A stretch of DNA of 64,000 nt from an uncultured bacterium (GCA_903908715.1 CAIVSY010000025.1:1-64000); one strand, 5' to 3'; positions 48,374 through 58,185 are shown, numbered from the stretch's first letter. A program made the numbers and translations. The notes: generated from the sequence alone by a model not told the origin.

Positions 48374-49723
48374 ATGAGCCTACGAGCAGGTGCTGCAGCT
48401 GCGGAAATCCCATTGCCTTCCGGAATCCAGCTCTGGGGCTATCCGCATGTGCGCCGCCTTTCCACCGGCTCGCACGATCCCCTGCTGGCCTCGGCCATCG
48501 TGCTGCGCAACGGACCCGTTACCCTGGCCCAGATCGCGCTTGATGTCCTGATGCTGACCCCGCCCTTTGCCCGCAACCTGCGGCGAATGGCGGCCCGCAC
48601 CCTGGAGATCCCCGAGGAATGCATCCTGATTTCCTGCACGCACACCCATTCAGGTCCGGTTTGCGGCCCGATCGTCGCCTGGGCGAACGACACGGCGGCA
48701 CCACCGCCGGAACCTGCCGTGCTGGATGCGATCGCACGTGCAACTATCCTGGCGGCACAAGCGGCCTGCGCCCAACTCCAGCCTGCCGAGGCCGCGTGGA
48801 CCACGGCACATATCTCCGGCGTGGGCGGAAATCGGCACGATCCGGCCGCGGTAACCGATCCCGAAGCCGGCGTTCTCGCAATCCGCCGGCCCGGGGGGCC
48901 CCTGCTGGCCGTGGCCACCATCTATGGCATGCACCCGACGGTTCTCCACGAGGACTCCACCCTGACCTCGTCGGATTTCCCGCACTACGCGCGAACCACA
49001 CTTCAGGAAAGGTTCGGCAGCGGCCTGGTGGTTGCCTATCACAACGGGCCCTGCGGCAACCAGAGTCCGCGTCATACCGTCAACGCCCAGACCTTCGCGG
49101 AAACCGGGCGCATCGGGCGGCAGTTCGGCAATCTCGTTGCGAAGAGCCTGGAGAACCTTCCCGAGTCGGATTTCGATGCCGATCCGGTGTTAAGCGGGAA
49201 ACTGTCCCTTTTCCGTCCTGTGCGCCGCAAGTTCCCCACTCTTGTCCAGGCCGAGCGGACCCTTGCCGAGTACCGCGGCACCTTTGACCGGCTGCGGCAG
49301 GACAAGGCCACCCGCGCCGAAATCCGGACGGCGGAGTGCGCCGTCTTCGGCGCGGAGGGACTTGTGAACCTTGCCCGCGCCTCGGGAGACGGCACGCTGG
49401 ACCGCCTCCTGCAGGATTACGCCCCCTTTGAGGCGCAGGCGCTTCGCATCGGCCGGGCCGGTCTTGTCGGCCTGCCCGGGGAACTCTTCAGCGAATACGG
49501 ACTGGCCATCAAGAGCGTCGCACCCGGCCGCGTTTTTGTCACAGCCTTCACCAACGGCGAACTGCAGGGGTACATCACAACACCCGACGCCGCCCGGGCA
49601 GGCGGATATGAAGCCGCAGGCGCCGTGTTCGACTGCCGGACTGGATCCGTTCTGGTCCGCGCAGCCCGCAAACTGGCCCGCGAAATCATATTGGCGCCGG
49701 CCAGCCGCCGGAGGCGCTCATGA
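48374..49723 (+). CDS. Neutral ceramidase-like hydrolase (second copy)
   Basis: A 449-residue member of the neutral/alkaline ceramidase N-terminal family, distant from the copy at 42.9-44.4 kb. It starts MSLRAGAAAAEIPLP, has the zinc motif CTHTHSGP, a second His in IYGMHPTVLHEDS, and NGPCGNQSPRH with the candidate nucleophilic Ser. No signal peptide is visible. ATG 48374 is 17 bases after the dehydrogenase stop, and the gene overlaps the FGGY kinase by four bases. Having two different family members in the two arms of one regulon suggests two successive amide or ester cleavages, or one active enzyme and one partner. Substrate is unknown. Confidence 0.85.
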   Translation: MSLRAGAAAAEIPLPSGIQLWGYPHVRRLSTGSHDPLLASAIVLRNGPVTLAQIALDVLMLTPPFARNLRRMAARTLEIPEECILISCTHTHSGPVCGPIVAWANDTAAPPPEPAVLDAIARATILAAQAACAQLQPAEAAWTTAHISGVGGNRHDPAAVTDPEAGVLAIRRPGGPLLAVATIYGMHPTVLHEDSTLTSSDFPHYARTTLQERFGSGLVVAYHNGPCGNQSPRHTVNAQTFAETGRIGRQFGNLVAKSLENLPESDFDADPVLSGKLSLFRPVRRKFPTLVQAERTLAEYRGTFDRLRQDKATRAEIRTAECAVFGAEGLVNLARASGDGTLDRLLQDYAPFEAQALRIGRAGLVGLPGELFSEYGLAIKSVAPGRVFVTAFTNGELQGYITTPDAARAGGYEAAGAVFDCRTGSVLVRAARKLAREIILAPASRRRRS

Positions 49724-51051
49724 AGAAGGGCGCCAGATGGATCCTTTCCCTAGACCTCGGCTCCACCACCTTCAAGGCCGGCGTCTTTGATCCGGCTCTG
49801 TGCCCCATTGGTTCCGGCTCCGCCTCCGTGGATTATGTGCGCGGGCCCGGCGGCGAGGTGGAACTCGAACCCGGTTCCGCGGCAGACGCCATCCATCAGG
49901 CCATCCGCAAGGCCTTGCAGTCCGCCTGCTTGCCTGCCAGCCGCTTATCGTCCATGGCCATAACCAGCCAGGCGCAAACCTTCACCACCGCCGGGGCCGA
50001 CGGCTCTGCACGCCACCTCTTTCTTTCCTGGCAGGACCAGCGGGCCGCCGGCACATGCGCGGCGTTGCGGAACTCCGGACGCCTGCGGGATTTTTCCGCG
50101 CATTCGAGTTTCGGGGAACCGCTGCCGGGCTTGCAGCTCTGCCAACTGCTTCACCGGCGGCAAACCGGGGACGGGCACCGACGCCCGGGCGACCGGATCC
50201 TGCTGTTGCCAACCTGGCTGGTCTTTCTTCTGACAGGCAAGGCCGTGGTGGATGACAATCTGGCCGCCATGAGCGGACTGTACTCCATACCCCTGCGGAC
50301 CTGGTGGCCCGCCGCCCTGCGGGCAACCGGCCTCACGCGCACTGAACTTCCGTCCGTGCTCCCGATCGGCAGCATCGCTGGGTTCACCCAACCGGGAGCG
50401 AAGGCTTTTGGACTCCCCGCAGGTCTGCCGGTGATCCTGGCCGGCAATGACCAGACTTCCGGCGCCCATGCGGCGTGGATTGAAGACGGGAATCGCCTGC
50501 TGATCACACTCGGAACCGCCCAGGTCGCCTACAGGGTCTGCCGCCGCATGCCCGCTCCCGCCCGTGACAGCATCCGCGGCCCCTACCCCGGCGGGCTCTT
50601 CTACCGGATGGCGGCGGACGCCTATGGCGGGAACCTGGTCAACTGGGCCAGAACCGTGATAGCCGGCTGCGAAACGGATGAGGCATTTTTCGCATCCGCC
50701 GCCCGCGCAAAGCCCGGCTGCGGCGGCCTCCTCTTCCGCATCGGCGAAACCGCGACAAGCGGACGATGGGAGGGAATCGGGCTCCATCATACGGCGGATG
50801 ATTTCGCCCGGTCGGTACTCGAAACCCTGACACTCCGCATGACACGCAAGGTCCGCGCGGTGACCCCTTACCCGCAACGATGCAGGATCGTTCTCGCGGG
50901 CGGCGGCAGCCGTCAGGCCGTCTGGCGCAAAATGCTGTCGGAGGCACTCGGGGCCCCCGTCCGCGCCATCGCGCACGACCCGCTGGCCGGAGCCGCCCGC
51001 ATGGCCCGGGACGCGATCCGCGCCCGTCGGACGGCGCAACCTCCGGCCTGA
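49720..51051 (+). CDS. FGGY-family carbohydrate kinase
   Basis: A 443-residue sugar kinase, a little shorter than the usual 480-500. The phosphate-binding start LSLDLGSTTFKAGVFD and the late LAGGGSRQAVWRKML motif are present, and the sugar-binding region includes ILAGNDQTSGAHA, with the catalytic Asp. Family members phosphorylate xylulose, rhamnulose, fuculose, gluconate, glycerol and others. It is the last gene of the rightward arm, with its stop directly abutting the stop of the URO-D gene on the other strand. It could be the missing fuculo- or rhamnulokinase for the isomerases elsewhere in the window, or serve only this regulon. Confidence 0.9.
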   Translation: MKKGARWILSLDLGSTTFKAGVFDPALCPIGSGSASVDYVRGPGGEVELEPGSAADAIHQAIRKALQSACLPASRLSSMAITSQAQTFTTAGADGSARHLFLSWQDQRAAGTCAALRNSGRLRDFSAHSSFGEPLPGLQLCQLLHRRQTGDGHRRPGDRILLLPTWLVFLLTGKAVVDDNLAAMSGLYSIPLRTWWPAALRATGLTRTELPSVLPIGSIAGFTQPGAKAFGLPAGLPVILAGNDQTSGAHAAWIEDGNRLLITLGTAQVAYRVCRRMPAPARDSIRGPYPGGLFYRMAADAYGGNLVNWARTVIAGCETDEAFFASAARAKPGCGGLLFRIGETATSGRWEGIGLHHTADDFARSVLETLTLRMTRKVRAVTPYPQRCRIVLAGGGSRQAVWRKMLSEALGAPVRAIAHDPLAGAARMARDAIRARRTAQPPA

Positions 51052-52170
51052 TCAGCCGAACACCTTCCGCATGCGCTCGCAGTAGTACCGCACGTTGTCG
51101 AATTCCGCATCCGGCGCAATCCGGTGATCCGGGCACGGGATATATCCACCCAGTTCCACCAGCGGCTTCAACCGCTCGATTTCCGCATCAATCGCCGCAC
51201 GGTCGCGTGCGAATACCGTCTTGTTCATGCCGCCCACTCCGCGCAGTTCGCGCCCGTACTTCTGCCGCCAGGGGGCAATGGAAGCGTTCCATGTGCCCAC
51301 CTCGATGGGGAACATGGTGTTCACGCCGTTCGCGATCCAAATCGGGATCAGCGCATCGATCCAGCCGTCGCAATCCAGCGAGACGATATCAATCCCGTGG
51401 GAGCGGACGCAGTCGGTGATGCGTTTATAGTGCGGGCCGACATATTCCTCGAAAACCGCCGGACTGACCAGGGGCCCGTTCTTGAAGCAGATATCCTCCC
51501 AGAAATGCGCAAAGTCAAACGACCCCGGCCGGGCCGTGCGCAGGGCAAGTTCAACATTCCGGTAGCACAGGTCCGCCACCGTGTCGATGATTTCACGAAA
51601 GAGAGGCTCATCATCCACATACAGGTAGCTGACCCCTTCGATGCCCACGACATCGCGGATGTGCCCGAACAGGCTTCCGCAATAGATGCCGAGCGGCAAG
51701 CTGCGCTGAGCCGCATCCAGTTCGCGCAGCCCGGCCAGGTTCACGCGCGATTCAGACCACTGGTACCGCCATTTGTAGTGTTCCTCCCAGGAGGCCCGGT
51801 CCTTGAGCAAATGGTCGATCTCGGCGGGAATCCCCTGGGCGGCCGGATTGTGGACCTCCACGACGCCATTCCAGTTCAACACATGCTGGCTGCCGTCGGG
51901 AAACTCGCGAACCACCTTGGGTTCAAAAGCCGGCACCAGTCCGTGGTTCAAGCCATAATTGCAGTTCCAGTTACAGTCGAACCCCAGTTTCACGGCCAAC
52001 GCCTGATCCTTGGCGTTCCCGTCCCAGAGTTCGGTAATCTCTTCGGAGGTCAGGTGCCCCTGCGCCACCCATTTCTCCAGTGTTTCCCGCCAGTAGCCGA
52101 AATGCACGATGGGCAGGCGGTCATACGGGCGATAATGCAAGATCGCTGCAATACATTCCCGGTGATTCAC
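51052..52170 (-). CDS. Uroporphyrinogen decarboxylase-family protein
   Basis: A 372-residue TIM-barrel protein of the URO-D superfamily, which also holds methyltransferases such as MtaA and CmuA. It begins MNHRECIAAILHYRPYDRLP and contains FAHFWEDICFKNGPLVSP and HGIDIVSLDCDGWIDALI, typical of the uncharacterised branch that is frequent in sugar-degradation clusters of PVC bacteria. The HxCxG-type zinc site of corrinoid methyltransferases is not seen. Translation starts at GTG 52170 with AGGGAGGGA before it. It is the last gene of the deoR-E1-rhaA-URO-D set. Real porphyrin metabolism is unlikely here. Function is unknown. Confidence 0.85.
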   Translation of the reverse strand: MNHRECIAAILHYRPYDRLPIVHFGYWRETLEKWVAQGHLTSEEITELWDGNAKDQALAVKLGFDCNWNCNYGLNHGLVPAFEPKVVREFPDGSQHVLNWNGVVEVHNPAAQGIPAEIDHLLKDRASWEEHYKWRYQWSESRVNLAGLRELDAAQRSLPLGIYCGSLFGHIRDVVGIEGVSYLYVDDEPLFREIIDTVADLCYRNVELALRTARPGSFDFAHFWEDICFKNGPLVSPAVFEEYVGPHYKRITDCVRSHGIDIVSLDCDGWIDALIPIWIANGVNTMFPIEVGTWNASIAPWRQKYGRELRGVGGMNKTVFARDRAAIDAEIERLKPLVELGGYIPCPDHRIAPDAEFDNVRYYCERMRKVFG

Positions 52171-52203
52171 GTGATTCCCTCCCTTGTCAGCCCAACCTCG
52201 CGC

Positions 52204-53466
52204 TTATCCGCGGGCGGCCAGAACCTTGTTCTCGTACTGCTTGATGTCCGCGAGCCACTCGGCGCCGACAGGCACACCCTTGCGCGCACAGTGATAATCC
52301 CAGACCGCGCCCATCGGAAGGCTCTTGCTCTCCTCCAGCAGGGCCAGCCGCGTCGTGAAATCCCCTTCCGCCTCCGCCGCCTGCAGGCGCGCCGCCGGCT
52401 CCAGCAAAGCCAGCAGCAGGGCCTTGAGCATGTTACGCGACCCGATCACCCAGGCCGCCACGCGGTTGAGGCTGGCATCGAAATAGTCCAGTCCGATATG
52501 CACGCGTTCCAGATAGTTCCCGCGCACCAGTTCCTCCGCAATGGAACGCAGGTCGTCGGACAGCACCACCACATGATCACTGTCCCAGCGGACCCCGCGG
52601 CTGACGTGGAGCAGCAGCCCATCCAGCTGGGTCAGGACCGAGGAGATCTTGTCGGCAATCGTCTCCGTGGGATGGTAGTGCCCCGCATCCAGGCACACCA
52701 GCTTGCGGTTGGCCACAGCATACGCCAGGTAGAACTCATGCGAGCCGACGACATAGCTTTCGGACCCGATCCCGAACAGTTTCCCCTCCACCGAGTCCAG
52801 CACATGGGCCCGATCCAGCCGCTCGGCGAAGATCTCGTCAAGGGACTCTTTCAGGCGCAGACGGGGCCCCAGCCGGTCGGCCGGCACGTCCTTGTAACCG
52901 TCGGGGATCCACACGTTATTCACCGCCGGGCTGCCCAGCGCCTTGCCGAACGACGCCGCGATCCGCCTGCACGCGATTCCGTGATCCACCCAGAACTTCC
53001 GGATGCCCTGATCCCGGTGCGAAAGGGTGAAGCCGTCGGAAGCCTTGGGGTGCGAGAAGAACGACGGATTGAAATCCATACCGATTCCGCGTGCCCGGGC
53101 CCAGTCCAACCACGCCGAGAAAAGTCCCGGGGTCAGGCGGTCCCGCTCAACCTTGCGTCCCGGATTATCGGCATAGATCGAATGGAGATTCAGACGATGG
53201 CGGCCCGGAATCATCCGGAACGCCTCATCCAGATCCATGCGCAGTTCATCGGCAGTGCGGGCCTTCCCGGGGTACTGGCCGGTGGCCTGGATTCCGCCGC
53301 CGCTCAATCCCTCGGCCGTCTCGAACCCGCCGACGTCGTCCCCCTGCCAGCAGTGCAGGGAGATGGCGATCCGGTCGAGCCGTTCCAAAGCCTTTTCGGT
53401 GTCCACCCCCAGCGCCGCGTACTGCTCACGGGCCAACTCATATGCCTTCCCGATCGCCTGTTTCAT
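52204..53466 (-). CDS. rhaA: L-rhamnose isomerase
   Basis: Metal-dependent ketol isomerase converting L-rhamnose to L-rhamnulose in the cytoplasm. At 420 aa it matches the family. [45 protein letters not shown] and [11 protein letters not shown], which hold the metal-binding Glu, Asp and His, are all intact. It lies 32 bases after the E1 gene and 33 before the URO-D gene, in an operon led by a DeoR regulator. No rhamnulokinase or intact rhamnulose-phosphate aldolase is in this cluster. An aldolase remnant fused to an SDR lies in the divergent arm, so the downstream steps may be unusual. Confidence 0.95.
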   Translation of the reverse strand: MKQAIGKAYELAREQYAALGVDTEKALERLDRIAISLHCWQGDDVGGFETAEGLSGGGIQATGQYPGKARTADELRMDLDEAFRMIPGRHRLNLHSIYADNPGRKVERDRLTPGLFSAWLDWARARGIGMDFNPSFFSHPKASDGFTLSHRDQGIRKFWVDHGIACRRIAASFGKALGSPAVNNVWIPDGYKDVPADRLGPRLRLKESLDEIFAERLDRAHVLDSVEGKLFGIGSESYVVGSHEFYLAYAVANRKLVCLDAGHYHPTETIADKISSVLTQLDGLLLHVSRGVRWDSDHVVVLSDDLRSIAEELVRGNYLERVHIGLDYFDASLNRVAAWVIGSRNMLKALLLALLEPAARLQAAEAEGDFTTRLALLEESKSLPMGAVWDYHCARKGVPVGAEWLADIKQYENKVLAARG

Positions 53467-53498
53467 CGTCCTGCTTTTCCTTCCTGATCCGTTCCAGC

Positions 53499-55967
53499 TT
53501 ACAACCCGGCGGCGCTGCGCCGCATCAGGTCAGCCGTGTCGCACGGGCGCTTGACCGTATAGCCCTTCAGCGGCTGGATGTGCTCGTGAACCGCATCCAC
53601 GAGATCACACGCGAACGGGAAGAACGCATCCTCCACCTCGTCGGCCGGTGTGATCCAGTTGCGCGCGCCCACGACAACCGGCGGGGCATCCAGTTCGTCA
53701 TAGGCGAACTGGTTGATCTTGCTCGCCATTGTATGCAGAAAACTGCCGCGCTCGCAAGCATCGCTGGCCAGCAGGATCCGTCGCGTCTTGCGGACGGATT
53801 CGATAACCTTGGCGTAGTTGAACGGGACGACGGAACGCGCATCGATCACCTCGCAGGAAATCCCGTGCTGCGATTCCAGGATTGCTGCGGCCTCGAGCGC
53901 CCTGTATAGCGTCGCACCGATGGTCAGGATCGTCAGGTCCGTGCCGGACTTCTTGACATCCGGTTCCCCGAACGGCACCTCGAAATAACCAGCCGGCACA
54001 CCACCCGGCTGAAACTCCTCGGGCTGGTCATACACCCGCTGGCTCTCGAAGAAGATCACCGGATCCGTGCCCGTCAGCGCCGCGTTCATGAGACCCTTGG
54101 CATCATAGGGCGTGGCCGGGAAGGCCACCTTCAGGCCCGGGATGTGCGCCACGAGCGCCACCCAGTCCTGGCTGTGCTGGGCGCCATACTTGGAGCCCAC
54201 GGAGACACGAACCACGACGGGCATCTTCAACAAACCGCCGGACATGGACTGCCACTTGGAGAGCTGGTTGAAAATCTCGTCGCCCGCGCGCCCCATGAAA
54301 TCGCAATACATCAGTTCCACCAGGGCCCGCCCGCCTTCCAGCCCGTACCCTACCGCGGTTCCGACAATGGCGCCTTCGGAGATCGGCGAATTGAACAGGC
54401 GGTGATACGGAAGGGCTTCGGTCAAGCCGCGATAGACGGCGAACGCGCCACCCCAGTCCCGGTTCTCCTCCCCATAGGCGACCAGGGTTGGATCCTTGTA
54501 GAACCGGTCGATGATCGCCTCGAACAGCGCATCGCGGAACCCGACGCACTTGCTCTTGGGCAGACGATTCCCGGCGGCATCAAAGGCCGAGCGGCTGCGC
54601 TGGGCCAGTTGCTTCACCCGGGGATTGTCCGCCAGCGGGATCAGGGTTTCCGGAGCATCCGCCGACAGGCTCTCCACGCGCTGGTTGGAGTACATGGTCT
54701 GGTCCAGCAGGCAACCGGTATGCATCAACTCCGCGCGGGGCGAAACCGCGAGATCCACCGCGCGCTTGTACGCCTTGAGGATCAGCGCATCCACCTTGTC
54801 CGTCACCTCCTTCAACGCATCCTTCTTCGCCACCTTGGCATCCACCAGCGACTGGGCATAGGTCACCAGAGGGTCCTCCTTCTGCCACATCTCGATTTCC
54901 GTCTTCTCGCGGTAGGAACTGGCGTCGGAAGGCGAATGCCCGCTGAAACGATAGGTGATCGTGTCCAGCAGCACGGGCCCGCGGCCTTCCTCCAGGATGG
55001 CTTTCTTCCTGCGGAAGGCGTCAATGACCGCCAGCGGATTGAACCCGTCCACGCGCTCGGCGTGCAACTGGTCCGGCCGCAGGCCGGCGCCCAGGCGGGC
55101 CAGCACCTTGAAGCCCATGGTTTCGCCCACCGGCTGGCCGCCCATGCCGTAGAAGTTGTTGAAGAAGTTCAGGATCAGCGGAAGCCCGCCGCGGTGCGCT
55201 TCGTCCCACAGCTCGTAGAACTGGTCCATCGTGGCAAAGCACAGGCCCTCCCAGACAGGCCCGCAACCCGCGGAGGCATCCCCGATGTTGCAGACCACCA
55301 GGCCCTTGCGGTGGTTGACCTTCTTGAACAGCGCCGCACCCACGGAAATATCGCCGGAACCGCCCACGATGGCGTTGTTCGGATAGATGCCGAACGGCGT
55401 GAAGAACGCGTGCATGGAACCGCCCATCCCCTTGTTGAACCCGTTTTCACGCCCGAAGATCTCCGCCAGCGCGCCATACAGCAGGAAGTCCACGGCCAGT
55501 TCCTTGACCGAGCCGGAGAAGTCTTGTTCCACCACCTTCAGTGCGGCGCCGCCAAAGAAGCTCTTCATCACGTTCATCAGCGAGGCGTCGTCCAGCCGTT
55601 CAATCGCCGACAACCCCTTGGCCAGGATTTCACCATGGCTGCGGTGACTGCCATAGATGTGGTCCTCGACGTCCAGCGTGAAGGCCATGCCCACCGCCGC
55701 CGCCTCCTGCCCGATGGAAAGATGAGCGGGCCCGCGGTGATTGTACTCGATACCCCCGAACGAACCCTTGAGCTTGACCTCGTTGAGCATGTTCTCGAAC
55801 GCGCGGATCACAGTCATGTCCCGCTGGATCCGAACCAGATCGGCCGCCCCGAAGTTCTTCAGCTCGTCCTTGACGGATTTCGCATACTGGTTGCAGGGAA
55901 TCGGCTGGAACTCGACAAACCCCGCGCGACGACATTCGGCGGGACTAATCATCTTCTGTTTAGGCAT
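53499..55967 (-). CDS. 2-oxoacid dehydrogenase E1, alpha and beta fused
   Basis: An 822-residue thiamine-diphosphate enzyme joining the E1 alpha (about 1-470) and E1 beta (about 480-822) parts in one chain. The alpha half has [22 protein letters not shown] and the cofactor motif GDASAG with NFFNNFYGM about 30 residues on. The beta half has [22 protein letters not shown] and GAQHSQDW. It would decarboxylate a 2-oxoacid, or cleave an alpha-diketone as acetoin dehydrogenase does, and pass the acyl group to the divergently encoded E2. It lies between a DeoR regulator and rhaA, so the substrate may come from deoxysugar breakdown, such as pyruvate, a lactaldehyde product or a diketo sugar. That last point is inference. 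Confidence 0.92.
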   Translation of the reverse strand: MPKQKMISPAECRRAGFVEFQPIPCNQYAKSVKDELKNFGAADLVRIQRDMTVIRAFENMLNEVKLKGSFGGIEYNHRGPAHLSIGQEAAAVGMAFTLDVEDHIYGSHRSHGEILAKGLSAIERLDDASLMNVMKSFFGGAALKVVEQDFSGSVKELAVDFLLYGALAEIFGRENGFNKGMGGSMHAFFTPFGIYPNNAIVGGSGDISVGAALFKKVNHRKGLVVCNIGDASAGCGPVWEGLCFATMDQFYELWDEAHRGGLPLILNFFNNFYGMGGQPVGETMGFKVLARLGAGLRPDQLHAERVDGFNPLAVIDAFRRKKAILEEGRGPVLLDTITYRFSGHSPSDASSYREKTEIEMWQKEDPLVTYAQSLVDAKVAKKDALKEVTDKVDALILKAYKRAVDLAVSPRAELMHTGCLLDQTMYSNQRVESLSADAPETLIPLADNPRVKQLAQRSRSAFDAAGNRLPKSKCVGFRDALFEAIIDRFYKDPTLVAYGEENRDWGGAFAVYRGLTEALPYHRLFNSPISEGAIVGTAVGYGLEGGRALVELMYCDFMGRAGDEIFNQLSKWQSMSGGLLKMPVVVRVSVGSKYGAQHSQDWVALVAHIPGLKVAFPATPYDAKGLMNAALTGTDPVIFFESQRVYDQPEEFQPGGVPAGYFEVPFGEPDVKKSGTDLTILTIGATLYRALEAAAILESQHGISCEVIDARSVVPFNYAKVIESVRKTRRILLASDACERGSFLHTMASKINQFAYDELDAPPVVVGARNWITPADEVEDAFFPFACDLVDAVHEHIQPLKGYTVKRPCDTADLMRRSAAGL

Positions 55968-55981
55968 GTGCTTTTTCCTTT

Positions 55982-56791
55982 CTATTCAAGACTCTCGTTT
56001 TCCTCCGGTCCGGCTGATTGTGCAGCGGACTCGGGGAACACCAACTCGATGTTCCTTGTTTTCAGGAAATCCTCCCATTCGGGCAACGGCCTCCGGTCAG
56101 TGATCACACAGGAGATACCGTCCCATTCAACAATCTTATAAAGCGATGGAGCCGTGAACTTGCTGTGGTCTACCAGCAGGCAGGTTTCGCGCGCATGGCG
56201 CACCGCCAGCCGGTACAGGTGGGCGCTCTCGATGTCACTGGCCGTCAACCCGAAATCCATGCTCATGCCATCCGCCCCGATGAACGCACGATACCCGCGC
56301 AACTGCTCCAGCGTGCTCATCGCAAGGGGCCCCACCGTATCCATCCGGTCCGCCCGGTATTGCCCGCCCAGCATGATCACCGCCACTTCCGGCGCCACCG
56401 CCAATTCCTGCGCCAGCCGCGTGGAGTTGGCAATCACCGAAATCCTGCGCCGGTTCTTCAGCATCGGCGCCATCTCAAAGGTCGTCGTCCCGGAGTCGAG
56501 GAAGATCTGATCCCCGTCCTGAATCCGCGCCGCCGCCAACTCGCCAATCACCCGCTTGGCCTCAATGTTCCTCTGGCTCTTTGAACGAAAGGAGAAATCC
56601 GAACCGCGCCGCAACGTGGCCCCCCCATATACCAGCTCAATATCCTGATCCGCCGCCATCCCCTTCAGATCGCGCCGAACCGTCGCTTCCGAAATCTGCA
56701 ACAGAGCTGCCAAATCCTTCACCAGAACATGCCCTTGCCGATACAGGCACTCCAGCACTCGCTCACGACGCTGTTTCGCAGAATAAACCAT
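55982..56791 (-). CDS. DeoR/GlpR-family transcriptional regulator (second copy)
   Basis: A 269-residue repressor with helix-turn-helix HVLVKDLAALLQISEATVRRDL (near residues 21-42) and a sugar-phosphate-binding C-terminal domain showing IFLDSGTTTFEMAPML and FIGADGMSMDFGLTASD. ATG 56791 follows AGGTGTTTTG. It heads the leftward E1-rhaA-URO-D operon and faces the rightward E2-E3 operon across an AT-rich region with inverted repeats, so it probably controls both arms. Its effector is likely a deoxysugar phosphate, by analogy with the family. Confidence 0.92.
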   Translation of the reverse strand: MVYSAKQRRERVLECLYRQGHVLVKDLAALLQISEATVRRDLKGMAADQDIELVYGGATLRRGSDFSFRSKSQRNIEAKRVIGELAAARIQDGDQIFLDSGTTTFEMAPMLKNRRRISVIANSTRLAQELAVAPEVAVIMLGGQYRADRMDTVGPLAMSTLEQLRGYRAFIGADGMSMDFGLTASDIESAHLYRLAVRHARETCLLVDHSKFTAPSLYKIVEWDGISCVITDRRPLPEWEDFLKTRNIELVFPESAAQSAGPEENESLE

Positions 56792-56947
56792 CAAAACACC
56801 TGAATTCTCCAAGATTCCTCGTGATTATGACACGACTACCAAAATAAATGCAACAATAATTTGTTAATTTTTGATTGACTTCAGTCATGTTTCAATCATA
56901 ATTTCAACAAATCGTTGTTTCAGGACCTACAATCAAGGAGAACGGCT
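56792..56947. promoter_or_regulatory. AT-rich divergent control region of the E1/E2-E3 regulon
   Basis: This gap is far more AT-rich than its surroundings. It holds two inverted repeats, AACAA-TAAT-TTGTT (56853-56866) and CAAC-AAATC-GTTG (56906-56918), and repeated TTTCA boxes at 56891, 56903 and 56919. These are plausible DeoR-type operators around the rightward promoter. Confidence 0.6.
56876..56903 (+). promoter_or_regulatory. Predicted sigma-70 promoter of the E2-E3 operon
   Basis: TTGACT (56876-56881) and CATAAT (56898-56903) are 16 bases apart. The CAAC/GTTG inverted repeat lies just downstream at the expected transcription start, where a repressor could act. CAAGGAG, the ribosome binding site, follows about 10 bases before the ATG at 56948. 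Confidence 0.6.
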
Positions 56948-58135
56948 ATGTTTGATATCCTTATGCCCCAGGCGGGTCAATCGATGGAAGAAGGCACCAT
57001 TGTCAAGTGGCACAAAGCAGAAGGCGACAGCGTAAAGGCGAACGAGATTTTGCTCGAGGTGGAGACCGACAAGGCTGTGGTCGAAGTTGAAGCCGGGCAC
57101 GATGGAGTCCTGCGGAAGATCCTGGTGCACGAAGGGACGACGGTCCCCGTCAAGACACGTATTGCGCTGATAGGCGCGGCTAACGAGGCCCTGCCGGCCG
57201 ATCTCGGCGCGACGGCTCCTGCAGCTAAACCAGTTGCCGCCCAGCCAGCCCCGGCACCCGCCGCAACGGTATCCACTCCGGCTCCTGTAGCCGCACCGGG
57301 TACGCTGAAAGCCTCTCCGGCCGCCCGCAAGCAGGCCGCGGAACGCGGACTGGATGTTGCCAGTGCGGCACCCGGCTCGGGGCCCGGCGGCCGCGTAACA
57401 ACGCGCGATCTGCCTGCCGCTGCAGCAAAGCCAGCGCCGGCCCCCGCGCCTGTTCCCGTCGCGGCACCCGGCACCGTCACGCGCCGGAAGCTGACAGGCA
57501 TGCGCAAGGCCATTGCGCGCAACCTGCAGGCCTCGAAGCAGAACGTGCCGCATTTCTACATGAAACTGACGATCAACGCGGCACCGCTGGTGGCCTGCCA
57601 GCGCGACGAAAAGGCAAAGTATCCCTGCTCGCTGAATGACTTCATCACCAAAGCCTGCGCCGTGGCGATCCGCGAATTCCCGGCGTTCCGCAGCCGGATC
57701 GAGAACGACGAACTGGTGGAGATGTCGGACGCGAACATTGGCATTGCCGTTGGGATGCCCGATGGCCTGGTGGTGCCCGTTCTGGCCAATGCCGATACCC
57801 TTCCCGTGCGTCAGGTGGCTTCCGAAACCCGGCGAATTGTCGAGGCCGCCCGCAGCGGGAAAATCGAAAACATGGGTAAGGGTGCCTTCACGATTACAAA
57901 CCTCGGAATGTTCGGGATCGAGGAGTTCACCGCCATCATCAATCCGCCGGAAGCCGCGATCCTCGCCGTGGGCACGGTACACGAAACCGTTCTGGTTCAC
58001 GATGGTGCGATGTGGCCGGGCAAGGTCATGACCCTGACACTCAGTGCGGACCACCGTGTTGTGGACGGCCTGCCTGCGGCAAAATTCATGGCGCGGCTGA
58101 AGGAACTTCTGGAAGCCCCGGCCGGACTGGTCTGA
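56948..58135 (+). CDS. Dihydrolipoyl acyltransferase E2 of a 2-oxoacid dehydrogenase complex
   Basis: A 395-residue core subunit that accepts the acyl group from E1 and passes it to CoA. A lipoyl domain (1-78) has the lipoylated Lys42 in VETDKAVVEVEA. A Pro/Ala linker and a peripheral-subunit-binding domain (about 118-155, ASPAARKQAAERGLD) follow, then a second linker and the catalytic domain ending with HRVVDGLPAAKFM, which holds the active-site His and Asp. ATG 56948 follows AAGGAG. It is the first gene of the rightward arm and faces the E1 operon across a shared control region. Acyl specificity cannot be decided from sequence. Confidence 0.93.
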   Translation: MFDILMPQAGQSMEEGTIVKWHKAEGDSVKANEILLEVETDKAVVEVEAGHDGVLRKILVHEGTTVPVKTRIALIGAANEALPADLGATAPAAKPVAAQPAPAPAATVSTPAPVAAPGTLKASPAARKQAAERGLDVASAAPGSGPGGRVTTRDLPAAAAKPAPAPAPVPVAAPGTVTRRKLTGMRKAIARNLQASKQNVPHFYMKLTINAAPLVACQRDEKAKYPCSLNDFITKACAVAIREFPAFRSRIENDELVEMSDANIGIAVGMPDGLVVPVLANADTLPVRQVASETRRIVEAARSGKIENMGKGAFTITNLGMFGIEEFTAIINPPEAAILAVGTVHETVLVHDGAMWPGKVMTLTLSADHRVVDGLPAAKFMARLKELLEAPAGLV

Positions 58136-58185
58136 TCCGGACCTCCGGTTTGTTTCCGGATTCAACCGATGACAGGAGAGAAGAC

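Noticed and set aside
49720-51051. Naming the FGGY kinase as rhamnulokinase
   Set aside because: It belongs to the other DeoR regulon and is on the opposite strand from rhaA; the family has many substrates.
51052-52170. Real uroporphyrinogen decarboxylase (hemE)
   Set aside because: The sugar-related operon and the divergent sequence fit the uncharacterised URO-D branch rather than heme synthesis.
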